Of a stretch of DNA of 54,979 nucleotides, positions 35,106-44,520 are shown piece after piece. The position numbers were made by a program, and so were the translations under genes. The stretch is from an uncultured Helicobacter sp. Its GTDB lineage: Bacteria > Campylobacterota > Campylobacteria > Campylobacterales > Helicobacteraceae. Each line of letters begins with the position of its first letter. The first letter of the stretch is position 1. The stretch lies in NCBI RefSeq assembly GCF_910577135.1, contig NZ_CAJTLL010000015.1, forward strand, positions 1 to 54,979, given 5' to 3'. The notes beneath the pieces are model-generated. The model was not told the DNA's origin. It saw only the letters and a program-made list of their open reading frames with translations, and made no database searches.

Positions 35106-36497
35106 ATGTCAAAACATAAAATATTGGCAACGCTAGGGGGGGGGCTTTTGCTTCTTACTTCTTCAGCTCTAGCAGCTACATTAGAACAAAGAGTAGGACA
35201 GCTCGAAAAAGATATTGATGAAATGAATGAACGTGTAGATGCAAACGAGCTTGCAGCAACTTTAAATAAAGTAAAATTTGGCTTAGAGTTCAATACATCA
35301 GTGCATAATATCACAAGCAAAACGGGGGGCGTAACTAATGACTACTACAACCGCTGGATGATGGGGCTCTACCTCAATATGAATGCAGACATCAATCAAT
35401 ACACAAAATTCACAGGGCGATTGTCTATGACAAAGGCTTTTGGCGACTTAGAAGTCGGCTTACCTTATGCTATTGGCTCACTTGATGCAGGACGTGGAGC
35501 AAGTGGTGGAAGCTCTATTTATGTGGAAAGAGCCTATGTAGATATCTATATGGGTAGATATGCAGCTCTTACTATGGGGAGACTTCCGGGAACTGATGGT
35601 CCGGGTTCAAACCTCCGCAATGGTTCAGCACGTATGAGCACATACCCTGCTCTAGCAGTAAATGCCCTTGGTGATGGTGTAGTGCTTACGCTTAAACCCT
35701 ATACAAATTCAGCTTTACGTGTGGGGTATTCAAAAGTGTATCAATCATTTGACACTAATGGCAATAGCACAGCGGGAAGTATTTTTGGCTCAGGTGCGGC
35801 AAATACAGCTGATGCGAATCTTTTCTTTGGTGCGTTTGAAACACCTTTCTTACCCTCAAATTTTGGTAAAAACCTCTTTATGCTAACATATATCAATTTG
35901 ACTAACTATACCGCACCCGGTGCATTATTGACTGCTGCTGCAAATGCTTACCTTGCCCAGATGGGACAACCTACAAACGCATCTGTGGGTAGCAGTAATC
36001 TTGGCGATATGCAATATATCAATGCTCATTTTGAAAATGATAGATTGCTTGGTTCAGGCTTAAATTGGTTTGTGTCTGCTAGCTACTACATAGGCACTAA
36101 ATCTCATAATGTCAATGCAAGTGTAACCAATGGAACTACGACTACGAATCAATCACTAGGAAATCCTTTCTTTGCTGAAAGAGATGGTTGGGCGGTGCAT
36201 GCAGGACTTCGCTATGACTTTGGTTTATATTTTAAAATTGGTTATGAATACTTCAAAGGAAGCAAAAATTGGTATGCCTTCTCTCGTGTAAGTATCAATG
36301 ATCCATTTAACTTTAGAAATACTCGCGGTGATGTGCATGATGTATATGCCATTTGGCAACTTGATTTAAATCAATTTTTCCGCTTAAGCTATACACGACA
36401 ACATCAACAATATGCAACAGCTACTGCACCTATGATAACACCTGCGACAAATGTAGTTAATCAAAACATCTCGCTTGCATATATTCTACGATTCTGA
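35106..36497 (+). CDS. DUF3373-type outer-membrane porin, with G9 tract in the signal peptide
   Basis: 463 residues: a signal peptide (MSKHKILATLGGGLLLLTSS...ALAA), a short coiled coil (LEQRVGQLEKDIDEMNERVD) and a barrel that ends ISLAYILRF with a terminal Phe. This architecture belongs to a Campylobacterota family annotated DUF3373, porin-like and of unknown specificity. The three Gly codons in the signal peptide are one G9 run (35136-35144), so a change by one base would shut the gene off within 15 codons; in this sequence it is ON. AAAGGAA precedes the ATG. The small gene at 36513 follows after 15 bases. Confidence 0.82.
   Translation: MSKHKILATLGGGLLLLTSSALAATLEQRVGQLEKDIDEMNERVDANELAATLNKVKFGLEFNTSVHNITSKTGGVTNDYYNRWMMGLYLNMNADINQYTKFTGRLSMTKAFGDLEVGLPYAIGSLDAGRGASGGSSIYVERAYVDIYMGRYAALTMGRLPGTDGPGSNLRNGSARMSTYPALAVNALGDGVVLTLKPYTNSALRVGYSKVYQSFDTNGNSTAGSIFGSGAANTADANLFFGAFETPFLPSNFGKNLFMLTYINLTNYTAPGALLTAAANAYLAQMGQPTNASVGSSNLGDMQYINAHFENDRLLGSGLNWFVSASYYIGTKSHNVNASVTNGTTTTNQSLGNPFFAERDGWAVHAGLRYDFGLYFKIGYEYFKGSKNWYAFSRVSINDPFNFRNTRGDVHDVYAIWQLDLNQFFRLSYTRQHQQYATATAPMITPATNVVNQNISLAYILRF
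35136..35144 (+). repeat. G9 homopolymer in the porin signal peptide
   Basis: Nine G encode Gly-Gly-Gly of the signal peptide core. Position and length are those of a slipped-strand contingency tract; plus or minus one G terminates translation early. Confidence 0.85.
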
Positions 36498-36512
36498 TCT
36501 AAAGGAGAAAGA

Positions 36513-36746
36513 ATGAAAAAATATATTACCCTAGCCTTTTTTATTGGGCTTCCTAGTTTTGTCCTTGCTGATTGTGCGGCATTAATGAAAAAATATGATG
36601 CCCCCGATCCGGGCTCTAAAACGATGGCGCAAATTACCCGTTGGGTAAAAAAGATAGAAAATCCTGCTGATGCAAAAGAGCTTGAAAAATGTATGATTGC
36701 GCTCGCTGCTGATAATCCTAACAAAGCCCAAGTTGCTGGTAAATAG
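36513..36746 (+). CDS. Small periplasmic protein of unknown function
   Basis: 77 residues: a signal peptide (MKKYITLAFFIGLPSFVLA) and a ~57-residue mature helix-rich domain with two Cys (ADCAALMKKYD, LEKCMIALAADNP), which could form a disulfide. I recognise no named domain. AAAGGAG lies before the ATG and the gene follows the porin closely, so co-expression is likely. Confidence 0.7.
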   Translation: MKKYITLAFFIGLPSFVLADCAALMKKYDAPDPGSKTMAQITRWVKKIENPADAKELEKCMIALAADNPNKAQVAGK

Positions 36747-36812
36747 TGCTCAATTTGTCTCTATCTACTTTGATTGGGACAAAATCTTAGAATCTTGATA
36801 TAAGGAGACAGA

Positions 36813-38579
36813 ATGCGAGACTTAATAGAACGATTTAAAAATCTCAAGCTCTCCACTCGATTAAACGTTAGCCTCAATATTCTTTCCGCACTCATTCTTA
36901 TTACAGCTATCCTCTTTTTTGTATTTAAATATTCTTTTTCAAACTTTATCCACATAGAAGAATCTTCACTCAAAATCGTGCAAGATAATTTCACAAATCT
37001 AGGAAATCTCTCCACCAAAGCTACTGAACAAATCGATATTATGCAAACACATGTAAAAGAAACAAGAGATTCTATGGCTAATATTGAAGATTTAATCGAG
37101 CAATTTGAGTTTATCGGTGCGCTCAATGATAAGCTTATAAAACTTTTAGTCAATCCCACTGATAATGCAAACAAAAATCTCATTTTACAAATGACAAAAA
37201 GTTGGAATGAGAGCTTTATCCGCAATGATAGTGATTTAAAATCATTCTATCCTAAGATTAATCAAGTGCTTAATGGCAATGATTCTAAAAGTATTGCTGT
37301 GCGTTTACAAAGCTATTTTGAAGAAATTTATGCAGTGCTTATTGATAAAATCTCAAACACCTCCACTGCTACAAATAAAAAATTATCCACCTCTGTAAGC
37401 AATCTTGAAGAAATTGCTGTGGGTATGAATAAAAACTCCCAATCCCTCTCTAATATGTTGGAGAATTTCACATCACTTGAAAAAGTCCGCGATAGGGCTA
37501 TTTGGCAATCCAATCTTATTATGGCTATCCTTATTTTCATTATGCTTGTTACCATCAGTTTAGTGCTTATTGTCTTTAAAATGCTACATAATTTTACACG
37601 CGATTCCCAAAATGTAGTTACCTATCTTCAAGATCTAAGCAAAGGCGGAGAAAAGCTTACCGCCGGAGGCACACTTAAACTCAATCGTGGCAAAAATGAT
37701 GAATTGCGTATTGTTAGTGTATTTATCAACTCTTTTATTGATAAGATGAAGCAAACCATTGAAATTGCCGGAGAGACAAGTGCGGAGATTGTAAAACTTA
37801 ATGAATACATTACAGACTTAAAAAATCATATCTTTGATATTGGCGAAAAAACACAGCAAAACTCACAATATGGGAATGCCATCGTTACAGGATTGGATAA
37901 AAATGTAGAGACTGCAGGCAATGTGCAAGAAACGATCAATCAAAGTAAAACCTATCTAGATAGCACAAGTAATAATGTCTCTCAACTTTTAGAGAATCTC
38001 AATCAAAGTATCGAAAGTCAAAATGAGTTAAACTCACGTCTTCACAACCTCGCTGAAAGCGTTATGTCCATTCAAAATGTCGTAGAGCTAATCCACAACA
38101 TATCCGAGCAAACCAACCTCCTAGCCCTTAATGCTGCTATTGAAGCAGCAAGAGCAGGGGAACACGGGAGGGGCTTTGCCGTGGTGGCTGATGAAGTACG
38201 AAAACTTGCCGAAAATACACAAAAAAGCTTAAATGAAATCGAGATTACCATCACAAATGTAACCGAAAATTTAGAGAGTATCTCTCACACAGTGCAAGAT
38301 AATTCTTCAATCTTTACGACACTTGCGCAAAATGGAGAAATCTCTAAAGAAAGCCTTGAGAATATCCAATGCAATATGAATGAAGTTGTGAATAATATCA
38401 ATACGCAAAACGAAGATACGATTACCCTTGCTACACAAACAAAAAACATCATTGACTCAATGAATATCATTAATCAACTTCTTGGGGAATCCACACAGGT
38501 TATCAGGACCGTTATGGAACGTTCTCTCAAGCTTAAGGAGAACGATGCGATTTTGAGTAAAGTTATCCGTGGATTCTAA
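36813..38579 (+). CDS. Methyl-accepting chemotaxis protein
   Basis: 588 residues. Membrane helix 1 at ~25-46 and helix 2 at ~230-253 bracket a ~185-residue periplasmic helical sensor. A HAMP-like segment and a long coiled coil follow. The signalling tip at ~430-470 reads [20 protein letters not shown] followed by [20 protein letters not shown], which is diagnostic. The ligand is unknown. It lacks a C-terminal CheR-binding pentapeptide, as is common in this phylum. The DUF3943 gene begins two bases after its stop. Confidence 0.95.
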   Translation: MRDLIERFKNLKLSTRLNVSLNILSALILITAILFFVFKYSFSNFIHIEESSLKIVQDNFTNLGNLSTKATEQIDIMQTHVKETRDSMANIEDLIEQFEFIGALNDKLIKLLVNPTDNANKNLILQMTKSWNESFIRNDSDLKSFYPKINQVLNGNDSKSIAVRLQSYFEEIYAVLIDKISNTSTATNKKLSTSVSNLEEIAVGMNKNSQSLSNMLENFTSLEKVRDRAIWQSNLIMAILIFIMLVTISLVLIVFKMLHNFTRDSQNVVTYLQDLSKGGEKLTAGGTLKLNRGKNDELRIVSVFINSFIDKMKQTIEIAGETSAEIVKLNEYITDLKNHIFDIGEKTQQNSQYGNAIVTGLDKNVETAGNVQETINQSKTYLDSTSNNVSQLLENLNQSIESQNELNSRLHNLAESVMSIQNVVELIHNISEQTNLLALNAAIEAARAGEHGRGFAVVADEVRKLAENTQKSLNEIEITITNVTENLESISHTVQDNSSIFTTLAQNGEISKESLENIQCNMNEVVNNINTQNEDTITLATQTKNIIDSMNIINQLLGESTQVIRTVMERSLKLKENDAILSKVIRGF

Positions 38580-38580
38580 A

Positions 38581-39333
38581 ATGTCTTTGTGTTTCAACAA
38601 ATGGTGTCTTTGGTTTTATTTGATATTCGCCCCCCTACTTTTAATGGGGGAGATTCCTCAAAACTCCAACACCTTGCAATCTCCTACTCATCACTCTCAC
38701 TACCATCCTAGTAATAAATACACTTATGTTGCAATCAGCACAGGGCTTATATTTGGCGGGACGGTTGCCGGAGCAGGAATGCTGTATCTCCTGCCAGAAG
38801 ATATTACAAACTGGGATAAAGACGGGATTAACAAACTTGGCAAGAATTGGGCACAAAAAACAGCAATGGGTCCTGTGGTAGATAGCGATCAGTGGTTTTT
38901 AAATTGGGTTACGCACCCCTATTGTGGAGCAGTGTATTATATGCAGCCGCGTGTGGCGGGGTTTAGTTGGGCTAAATCTATCCTATATGCCATTTTAGCT
39001 TCTTCATTTTTTTGGGAATATGGCGTTGAAGCCTTTGCGGAGATTCCCTCTTGGCAAGATTTAATTATCACTCCTGCGATTGGCTCAATCTTTGGAGAAC
39101 TTTTCTATCGTGCCACACTTCATATCTACCGCAATGGGCAAACATTACTAGGCTCTAAAATTTTAGGTAAGAGTGCCTTGCTCCTTATGGATCCTGTGGG
39201 TTTTATTATGCAAAATTTAGGTCTAGCCCATTCATTTGGTATTCATAACAAAAATGACATACAAGGCGCAATTATACCTCTAAGTGGCAATAATGGCAGT
39301 GGAATCAAACTTCAAGTAGTAATGAGATTTTAA
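38581..39333 (+). CDS. DUF3943-type membrane-associated protein
   Basis: 250 residues with a signal peptide or anchor (WCLWFYLIFAPLLLMG). The segments WFLNWVTHPYCGAVYYMQPR, ASSFFWEYGVEAFAEIPS and TPAIGSIFGELFYRATLHI match the DUF3943 family, whose function is unknown. No Shine-Dalgarno is close to the ATG, and the gene starts right after the MCP stop, so translation may rely on coupling. Its stop overlaps the ogt start (TAATG). Confidence 0.8.
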   Translation: MSLCFNKWCLWFYLIFAPLLLMGEIPQNSNTLQSPTHHSHYHPSNKYTYVAISTGLIFGGTVAGAGMLYLLPEDITNWDKDGINKLGKNWAQKTAMGPVVDSDQWFLNWVTHPYCGAVYYMQPRVAGFSWAKSILYAILASSFFWEYGVEAFAEIPSWQDLIITPAIGSIFGELFYRATLHIYRNGQTLLGSKILGKSALLLMDPVGFIMQNLGLAHSFGIHNKNDIQGAIIPLSGNNGSGIKLQVVMRF

Positions 39334-39815
39334 TGCAAAAATATGGTGGCAACTACATCTTGCAATGGGATAACAAGCCCTTGCTCTTAGGAATCTATGG
39401 GAGCAAAGAGCATATCACACATATTTTCTTTAATCCCTCTTCTCAAACTTTAAGTTGTAAAACACCGCTAAGTGATGAGTGTGCAAGCGAGATTCAAGCT
39501 TATCTTAATGGTAATCTTAAATATTTTAGCATTCCACTTTTGCCACAAGGCAGTGCATTTAAACTGCGTGTGTGGGAGGGATTATGCAATATTCCCTATG
39601 GTGAGGTGAGAAGCTATAAGGATATTGCAGATTCTATTGCTTCTCCAAAGGCTTCTCGTGCTGTGGGAAATGCCAATCACAATAATCCGCTAATGATACT
39701 TATCCCCTGCCATCGTGTCGTGCGTAGCAACGGCGCACTTGGGGGTTATGCCCTAGGAGTAGATATAAAAGCAAGACTTTTGCACTTAGAGCAGAAATAT
39801 AAAAACAGAATCTAA
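39333..39815 (+). CDS. ogt: Methylated-DNA-protein-cysteine methyltransferase
   Basis: 160 residues. The suicide Cys lies in LIPCHRVVRSNGALGGYA, and the DNA-binding helix contains VWEGLCNIPYGEVRSYKDIA. It transfers alkyl groups from O6-alkylguanine to itself, directly reversing the damage. The start overlaps the upstream stop (TAATG). Confidence 0.95.
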   Translation: MQKYGGNYILQWDNKPLLLGIYGSKEHITHIFFNPSSQTLSCKTPLSDECASEIQAYLNGNLKYFSIPLLPQGSAFKLRVWEGLCNIPYGEVRSYKDIADSIASPKASRAVGNANHNNPLMILIPCHRVVRSNGALGGYALGVDIKARLLHLEQKYKNRI

Positions 39816-39887
39816 AAAACTCACTTAAAAAAATAAAATCTCTAGCAAAATAAAGCAATTTTACAAACAAATAGAGCAATGCTAACT

Positions 39888-40661
39888 TTAATAAGTATCT
39901 CGCTGCAAGTTTTTCGCATAGCAAATGATTTCTGGGCGGTATTCAAAGTGCATCGTATCATAATGCCACCATCGCCCACCCCATATAAAGCCCTCTTCCT
40001 CAAAAGCTTGGACAATCTCTAAGGGAATTTGATTTTCGTATTGATATTCGTTGCGCTCTTTCTTATCCCATAACCAATATTTAGAAAATTGCGTATTAAT
40101 ATCAAGGGCTATACCTAAGCTATGCGGACTAAGATTAGGAGAATCCGCGATATTACGCCAATAAAAAGCATCTTGATCGCTCAAAAACTGATAATATGCT
40201 TGCTGGAGATGAGTGAGCCTCTCCATTACTCGCCTAAAAGCCTTATCCACACCATTGGCGGTAGTTATGAGAATAAAGCTTTTCTCAAAATATTCTGGAA
40301 ACCACGGAAGCCAAATCAAATGCTCCCTCACTTCACTTTCACTATGCCCATAAATGGCTTTATAGAATCCCAAATGCCGTATCCGCGATGTATCCTCATT
40401 GCGATTAGCCACTTTGCCCTTAAAAGGATAGGGGTAAGTAAAGGCATCTTTCATATCTGGATTTAAAAGCATCTCATCATAATCTTTATCCTTGCCATCG
40501 TCCCACACGAAGCTACTACCATCTTCAAGCAGCACTTGGTTATCCCTTATAGCTACCACCTGTGGATAATACTGCTTGATACACTCTTGGGCGATGATGT
40601 CATTTACCTCGTTAGCCCATATAAACGCACATATACACATATATATTAATAATCTTTTCAT
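39888..40661 (-). CDS. M15-family peptidoglycan peptidase
   Basis: 257 residues with a signal peptide (MKRLLIYMCICAFIWA). The zinc ligands of the M15 (VanY/Ply) fold are in SPHSLGIALDIN and WWHYDTMHFEYRPE (HxxxxxxD ... HxH-like with the catalytic Glu/Asp). The family cuts peptidoglycan stem peptides as D,D-carboxypeptidase or L,D-endopeptidase; which one is not clear. I prefer ATG 40661 to the GTG two codons upstream. Confidence 0.85.
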   Translation of the reverse strand: MKRLLIYMCICAFIWANEVNDIIAQECIKQYYPQVVAIRDNQVLLEDGSSFVWDDGKDKDYDEMLLNPDMKDAFTYPYPFKGKVANRNEDTSRIRHLGFYKAIYGHSESEVREHLIWLPWFPEYFEKSFILITTANGVDKAFRRVMERLTHLQQAYYQFLSDQDAFYWRNIADSPNLSPHSLGIALDINTQFSKYWLWDKKERNEYQYENQIPLEIVQAFEEEGFIWGGRWWHYDTMHFEYRPEIICYAKNLQRDTY

Positions 40662-40728
40662 TAACACCTATCTCTTTATTTTCAATAATGAGATTATAAC
40701 GTGTTTTTGATTTTCAAACCCACAAGTA

Positions 40729-43700
40729 TTAGAATTTATCCTCTGCCTTAGGCTTATAGAATCTTTGCAGCCAATCATCAAGTGGCGCGAGGAATCGATA
40801 AATCGCTGGCACAATAAGCAAACTCAAAAACATAGAAAAAAGCAATCCACCAATGATAACAATCCCCATAGGAAACTTCATACCCGCTCCAGCCCCTGTG
40901 GAAAATGCCAAAGGCAGCATTCCAAACACCATAGCAATGGTTGTCATCAAAATCGGTCGCAAACGCGATTCTCCTGCGAGGATTAAAGCCTCATCAGTGC
41001 TATACCCCTCTTTGCGCTTTTCATTTGCTACATCTATGAGTAAAGTAGCATTTTTCCCTACTAAACCCATCAAGATCATTAGCCCCATTAATGAAAACAT
41101 ACTAAAAGGCTGCTGTGCGATAAAAAGCGCGATGAATGCCCCCGAAAAGCTAAGTGGTAAAGTTATCATAATCACAATAGGCTGCAAGAAACTCTCATAT
41201 AACGCTGCTAAAATCAAATAAATCAGCACAATAGCGGTCAAAACTGCCACCATAAAGGCTATTGCCATCTCCTCTGCATATTCTGCCTCACCTTGCAATC
41301 GATAAGTAACGCCCTTCTCGCACCACTGCTCCTTTTTTTCCGCAGTAATGCGTATCATATCTCCTAAAGAAATGCCAGAATCTTTCACAGGATAGGCATA
41401 TACCGTTGCACTTCTTTGCCTATCAAAGCGCGTTATCACCGAAGGTGCAGTGGTAGATTCTATCTCCACAAGCCCTTCTACAAACATCAATTCCCCATAG
41501 CCATTTTTCACTTGCAATTTTTTAATATCATTTAAGGAGATTCTATTCTCATCAGTGGCACGAATGGTAATATCATATTCCTTACCACTCTCCTTAAAAT
41601 ACCCTATGGCTGCCTCACCAGAGAATGCCCCTCGCACCACATTGCCAATTTCCTGCGCACTCACGCCATAATGGTCTGCATTCTGCCTCAATATCTTTAG
41701 CCGATATTCAGGCAAATTTTCTGACGTATTAAGATGAATATCACTTACCTTTCCAGCTAAAAGTGGGTCGGTATTAAGCAGATTCACTAAATTATCCCTG
41801 CTTTTATGCAAAAGCTCATCATTAGGAGCTAAAATAGCTATTTGATAAGGGGAATCATCCCCTCCACCACCAATATCAGCAACTTCTGCAATGGAGATAA
41901 TAAAATCTTTCCCCACCTCACTTGCCTTAAGCCTCTGGCTTACTTCAGCCATAATCTCAAACTGCCTTTTACGCCCTGTGCGCTCACTCAAGGGCTTAAG
42001 TCTAGCATAAATACGTGCTTTAAAAATCGTCTTTTGGGAATCATAGCCTATTTGCAAAGAGCTAAATAGCACATTTTCATCTGCCATTACTATATCTTGC
42101 AGCTTGTTTGTTTTCTCCTTCATTGCTTCCATACTCGTACCGGGCTTTGTCTCCATAAACACCTGAAATTCACTATTATCATCAGAAAGGATAAACTCCA
42201 TTCCTAAAATAGAAAGCAGCACCAAAGATGAGAAAAAAATCGCAAAAATCCCAACAATGACCTTCATTTTATTACGTAGCACTATCGCTAAAGTTTTCAC
42301 ATAAGCACTTTCTAAAAGCTTAAAATAAGGCTCTGTGCGGTAATAGAATTGTGAATGTGTAGGATTAATCACAATAGAAGATACCATCGGTATAATCGTA
42401 ATCACCACAATATAAGAAATCCCAATAGCTGCAGCGACGGTAATACCAAAGCTTTGGAAGAATCTCCCCACAATCCCACTCATACTCCCCACAGGGATAA
42501 ACACAGAAAGTAACATCGCAGAAATCGCAACAAGCGCAAAGCCAATCTCCCGCACCCCCTCATAAGCCGCCTCACGCTTACGCATTCCGTGTTCTAACTT
42601 TTTATGGATATTTTCAATCACCACAATCGCATCATCAATGATAATTCCAATGGCTAATGCCACAGCAAGAAGTGTAAGCATATTGAGCGAAAAGCCAAAG
42701 AAATTCATCAATGCAAATGTGCCAAAGATAGATACAGGAATGCTAATAAGCGAAACAAGGGCGATAGTAAAACTACGTAAGAATAAAAATACCACAAATA
42801 CCGCTAAAAACACGCCCAACATCACATCAAACTTCACAGAATCTATGGATTTGCGGGTTTTCTCTGTCGTATCCTTAAATGGTCTAATCTCATATTCAGG
42901 ACTAATGGCTTCAATTTGAGGCAGCACCTTCATCACCGCATCAACAATGGCAATTTCATTTGCCCCAGAGATTTTTTGCACTTCAAAAATTACGCCGGGC
43001 GTTTTATTAAACGCAGCAAAAGTCTTATCTTCTTCAATGCTATCCTCAATCGTGGCAATATCGCCAAGCCTTATGCCTTGAGCCACGCGGATATTAGCTA
43101 TATCCTCTATGCTCGAGCTTTGCGCGTCTGTGGTAACCGCCCATTCGCTTAATGTGCCAATTAAGCGCCCACCATCAATTTCTAGATTCTCTAAACCAAT
43201 CTTATTAGAAATATCCGTATAGGCAAGGCTATATTTATTCAAAAGCGAGGGATTAACAAAGATTCTAAGCTGCCGCTCCCTATGCCCACGCATTTCTACG
43301 CCACCAACGCCTGAAATCTTTTGCAAAAGCGGCTTAATATTATCTTTAGCGTGTCTCATCATCTCTGAGGTAGCGACCTTATCGCTTGTAAGAAAGAGTG
43401 AGATAATAGGTGTAGATGAGCTATCAAACTTATATACCACCGGCGTTTTAATACCAGAATCGAGCTGCACCGTGCCTACTTTATCGCGCACATCATTGAC
43501 CGCTTCATTTAAAGGCTTTTCTAGCTCAAACTGCACAATGATGACACTTGAACTACGTGCAGAGCTTGAAGTAATTTTATTAAGTCCATCAATCCCCATA
43601 ATAGCTTCTTCAATCTTGTCTGTTACTTTTGTCTCCACAATCTCCGCACTCGCACCCGGATAGCTTGTAATCACCGCCACGATAGGAAAGTCAATATCAG

Positions 43701-43806
43701 GGAATAAAGCCACAGGCATTCTATTCACGCCTAAAAAGCCAAAGAACAAAATGGCAAGGGCAAACATCAAGGTAGAGACGGGACGGGTAATGGCAAATTT
43801 ATACAT
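40729..43806 (-). CDS. hefC: RND-type multidrug efflux pump, inner-membrane subunit
   Basis: 1025 residues, the AcrB/HAE-1 size. Twelve membrane helices in two sets separated by large periplasmic loops. Conserved motifs include FPDIDFPIVAVITSYPGAS near the N-terminus, the proton-relay Asp pair in LAVALAIGIIIDDAIVVIEN, and GLMILMGLVGKNATLLID and GESRLRPILMTTIAMVFGM in the second half. It expels drugs and bile compounds with the adaptor and channel encoded just upstream. The order channel-adaptor-pump and the sizes match H. pylori hefABC. The ATG overlaps the hefB stop. Confidence 0.93.
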   Translation of the reverse strand: MYKFAITRPVSTLMFALAILFFGFLGVNRMPVALFPDIDFPIVAVITSYPGASAEIVETKVTDKIEEAIMGIDGLNKITSSSARSSSVIIVQFELEKPLNEAVNDVRDKVGTVQLDSGIKTPVVYKFDSSSTPIISLFLTSDKVATSEMMRHAKDNIKPLLQKISGVGGVEMRGHRERQLRIFVNPSLLNKYSLAYTDISNKIGLENLEIDGGRLIGTLSEWAVTTDAQSSSIEDIANIRVAQGIRLGDIATIEDSIEEDKTFAAFNKTPGVIFEVQKISGANEIAIVDAVMKVLPQIEAISPEYEIRPFKDTTEKTRKSIDSVKFDVMLGVFLAVFVVFLFLRSFTIALVSLISIPVSIFGTFALMNFFGFSLNMLTLLAVALAIGIIIDDAIVVIENIHKKLEHGMRKREAAYEGVREIGFALVAISAMLLSVFIPVGSMSGIVGRFFQSFGITVAAAIGISYIVVITIIPMVSSIVINPTHSQFYYRTEPYFKLLESAYVKTLAIVLRNKMKVIVGIFAIFFSSLVLLSILGMEFILSDDNSEFQVFMETKPGTSMEAMKEKTNKLQDIVMADENVLFSSLQIGYDSQKTIFKARIYARLKPLSERTGRKRQFEIMAEVSQRLKASEVGKDFIISIAEVADIGGGGDDSPYQIAILAPNDELLHKSRDNLVNLLNTDPLLAGKVSDIHLNTSENLPEYRLKILRQNADHYGVSAQEIGNVVRGAFSGEAAIGYFKESGKEYDITIRATDENRISLNDIKKLQVKNGYGELMFVEGLVEIESTTAPSVITRFDRQRSATVYAYPVKDSGISLGDMIRITAEKKEQWCEKGVTYRLQGEAEYAEEMAIAFMVAVLTAIVLIYLILAALYESFLQPIVIMITLPLSFSGAFIALFIAQQPFSMFSLMGLMILMGLVGKNATLLIDVANEKRKEGYSTDEALILAGESRLRPILMTTIAMVFGMLPLAFSTGAGAGMKFPMGIVIIGGLLFSMFLSLLIVPAIYRFLAPLDDWLQRFYKPKAEDKF

Positions 43807-44498
43807 TATTTTGTCCTAATATAGCCATCGCCAAATGTGCCCGGAATAACGTCCTTTACCATTGCTTCAGCTTTTACTTTACGTGAAGTTGTGCTAGCAG
43901 TAGGATAAATCTTGCTGATAGTAGCACTCAGTTTGTCTTTACGCCCATCAATTTGAAAATCAAAGGTATCGCCTACTTTAACTTTACTCGCATATTTAAA
44001 GTCAAACTCTAGCACAAGCTTTACTTCCTTACTAATAATTCTAAAAAGATTAGTGCCATTCGCATTCACGCCATCGCCAAGCTCTATATCTTTAGAAGCG
44101 ATAATCCCATCAAATGGGGCTTTAAGCTGTGTTTTACTTAACATCGCCTTTTGATAAGCATAGTCTGCCTCAAGCTTTTTATATTCAAAATAATATTTAT
44201 CAAGCGTATTTTTATCCACTGCACCACCTGAACGATTGTAACGTTCATATTGCTTTTTAGCAAAGAGATATTGCTGCTCTGTGGAGCGCATTTGAGATTC
44301 TATATCATAGCTAAAAAGCGTGAGGAGTAAATCATCCTTTTTCACTTCAGAATCTACATCAACAAACATATTTGTTACAATCCCACTTGTAGCAAGCTTG
44401 AGATTGGCGTCCTTTACCGCTTCAGCATTAAAAATAGCATACACATCTTCTCCCCATAAATGAGCGCATAATAGCCCTATGTATAATATTTTTTTCAT
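43806..44498 (-). CDS. hefB: RND efflux periplasmic adaptor (membrane-fusion protein)
   Basis: 230 residues, short for the family but equal to HefB-type adaptors. A signal peptide (MKKILYIGLLCAHLWG) is followed by a lipoyl-like half (VTNMFVDVDSEVKKDDLLL), a helical hairpin rich in Lys/Tyr, and the second lipoyl half and barrel (QLKAPFDGIIASKDIELGDG). It bridges pump and outer-membrane channel. AAGGAGG precedes ATG 44498. Confidence 0.9.
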   Translation of the reverse strand: MKKILYIGLLCAHLWGEDVYAIFNAEAVKDANLKLATSGIVTNMFVDVDSEVKKDDLLLTLFSYDIESQMRSTEQQYLFAKKQYERYNRSGGAVDKNTLDKYYFEYKKLEADYAYQKAMLSKTQLKAPFDGIIASKDIELGDGVNANGTNLFRIISKEVKLVLEFDFKYASKVKVGDTFDFQIDGRKDKLSATISKIYPTASTTSRKVKAEAMVKDVIPGTFGDGYIRTK

Positions 44499-44520
44499 CA
44501 CTCCTCCTTTTTATTACGCA

